NCBI GenBank assembly: GCA_024734555.1
Contig: JANPWX010000108.1
Coordinates: forward strand, 1,546,566-1,610,565
Reading direction: 5' to 3'
DNA from: Trochalopteron elliotii
Taxonomy: Eukaryota; Chordata; Aves; Passeriformes; Leiothrichidae
Length of the DNA stretch: 64,000 bases
Shown: one piece after another, positions 63,101 to 64,000 of the stretch
Numbering within the stretch: position 1 is the first letter of the stretch
Layout: each line of letters starts with the position of its first letter
Program-made: the position numbers and the translations under genes
The notes under the pieces: generated by a model
The model's input: the letters and a program-made list of their open reading frames with translations, nothing else
The model's database searches: none
Told to the model about the DNA's origin: nothing

Positions 63101-64000
63101 TCCAGAACTAACTCATCTGCCCTGCTCTATCCCGGCCTTTAACTGTTACTCGAGGAAGTGTTCTGTAAAAATCACAAGTATCACTATGATCCAGTGTTAA
63201 AATTTTGGAAACAAAACCTCAGGACATGCTACCAATATGTCTGATGGAAAGAAAAAGAAGAAATAAGAATGATTAATACTATATAACTGGGCAATCAAAT
63301 TGTATTGTAGTGCCAGAACCTTTTGAATTAAAAGTTTATTTTTTTTAGTTTGGGGTTTTTGGAGGTTTTCCATTTGTTTTGTGAGAGTTCTTATTATGTC
63401 TTTTAATGCTATAATGAAATCAGCTCTCAAAAACTAGAACAGACTGGACAGACTCAAATTAACCTCTGATCAGTGTTATCTAAGAAAAATAGGAGACATA
63501 GATTTTTAAGGCATTCCAGTGCTGTTTGTAAAGAAATGAATGCTCAGCCTCATGGGCAATGACTAGTCTATATGAAAGGAGCTTAAGAACAGATTAAACT
63601 ATGTATATGTGTCTAAATTGTGTGTCTAGATTCCAAGGAATCCCCTGGCTTGAGTGTGGTGCTCAAAACCCTTTCTGCTTATCCTCTCATCCTGTGTTTC
63701 ACACTTCTAGAAAGCATAACCATGGCCATGCATGTCCAATCATTATTTCCCATGCTCTACAGACTGTATCAGGCACTTTCAGCATCAACCTCCTAGTTCT
63801 CCAGTTTTCCTAGGTTGCCTGAGTACAGGCAACAAGAAAGAGACTTGAAAATGTACAGAAACTAAACATGACATGCTTTAAAGAGCAAAAATAGCATTCT
63901 GAATTATTCACAACAATTTCTGGAGGACAGATGTCAGATGATTTCTTTGTGAAGTTCCTTCCTGTGTAGACAGACATTACCAGCATTATAAAACGTAAAT
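57194..64000. other. AT-rich unique sequence to the window end
   Basis: No gene recognised. Higher-complexity patches with TAATTA-like homeodomain-type motifs occur at about 59740-60190 and 60880-61030. A stretch near 62675-62745 ('ccaggtctttctggatttcc') faintly resembles an ancient inverted CR1, too weak to call. Frames up to 99 codons (60206-60505) lack support. Confidence 0.4.

Noticed and set aside
1..64000. tRNA, rRNA, CRISPR array, operon or bacterial features
   Set aside because: None seen. The repeats and composition are those of a vertebrate nuclear genome, where CRISPR arrays and operons are not expected.

Overview
This 64 kb window looks like AT-rich, gene-poor nuclear DNA from a bird, probably a songbird. 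The evidence is the repeat content. There are ten or so fragments of the avian LINE CR1, two long terminal repeats (LTRs) of an avian ERVL-like type, and one LTR at about 35 kb of a type I associate with passerines. There is also an LTR-bounded class II (ERVK/betaretrovirus-like) provirus. The species assignment is inference from remembered repeat families; no database was searched.

I could not support any intact cellular protein-coding gene, tRNA, rRNA or CRISPR array. Most open reading frames are 60-150 codons, as expected by chance in AT-rich DNA, or are antisense shadows inside repeats. Three short frames (near 5.5, 9.4 and 53.9 kb) look somewhat protein-like and are kept as low-confidence candidates.

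Layout. 0-12.9 kb: AT-rich unique DNA with two CR1 ends and simple repeats. 12.9-13.6 kb: ERVL-like LTR, minus strand. 13.6-26.3 kb: unique DNA. 26.3-26.8 kb: a second, different ERVL-like LTR, minus strand. 27.8-32.8 kb: three CR1 pieces, one about 1.5 kb long with decayed ORF2. 34.8-35.6 kb: LTR on the plus strand. 35.6-49.4 kb: unique DNA with four short CR1 pieces and a GAAA/CAAA microsatellite. 49.48-53.01 kb: a minus-strand provirus with LTR, lysine-type primer binding site, long leader and broken gag. Its pol and env are missing and its 3' LTR is truncated, but integration-site duplications remain on both sides. 55.45-57.19 kb: an older LTR of another family, split by a solo LTR related to the provirus LTR; both insertions keep target-site duplications. 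57.2-64 kb: unique AT-rich DNA.

The most informative part is 49.4-57.2 kb, which records at least three retroviral integrations. The compact gag-only provirus is the best candidate for something worth following up, because it may belong to a non-autonomous ERVK family that moves with proteins supplied by others.
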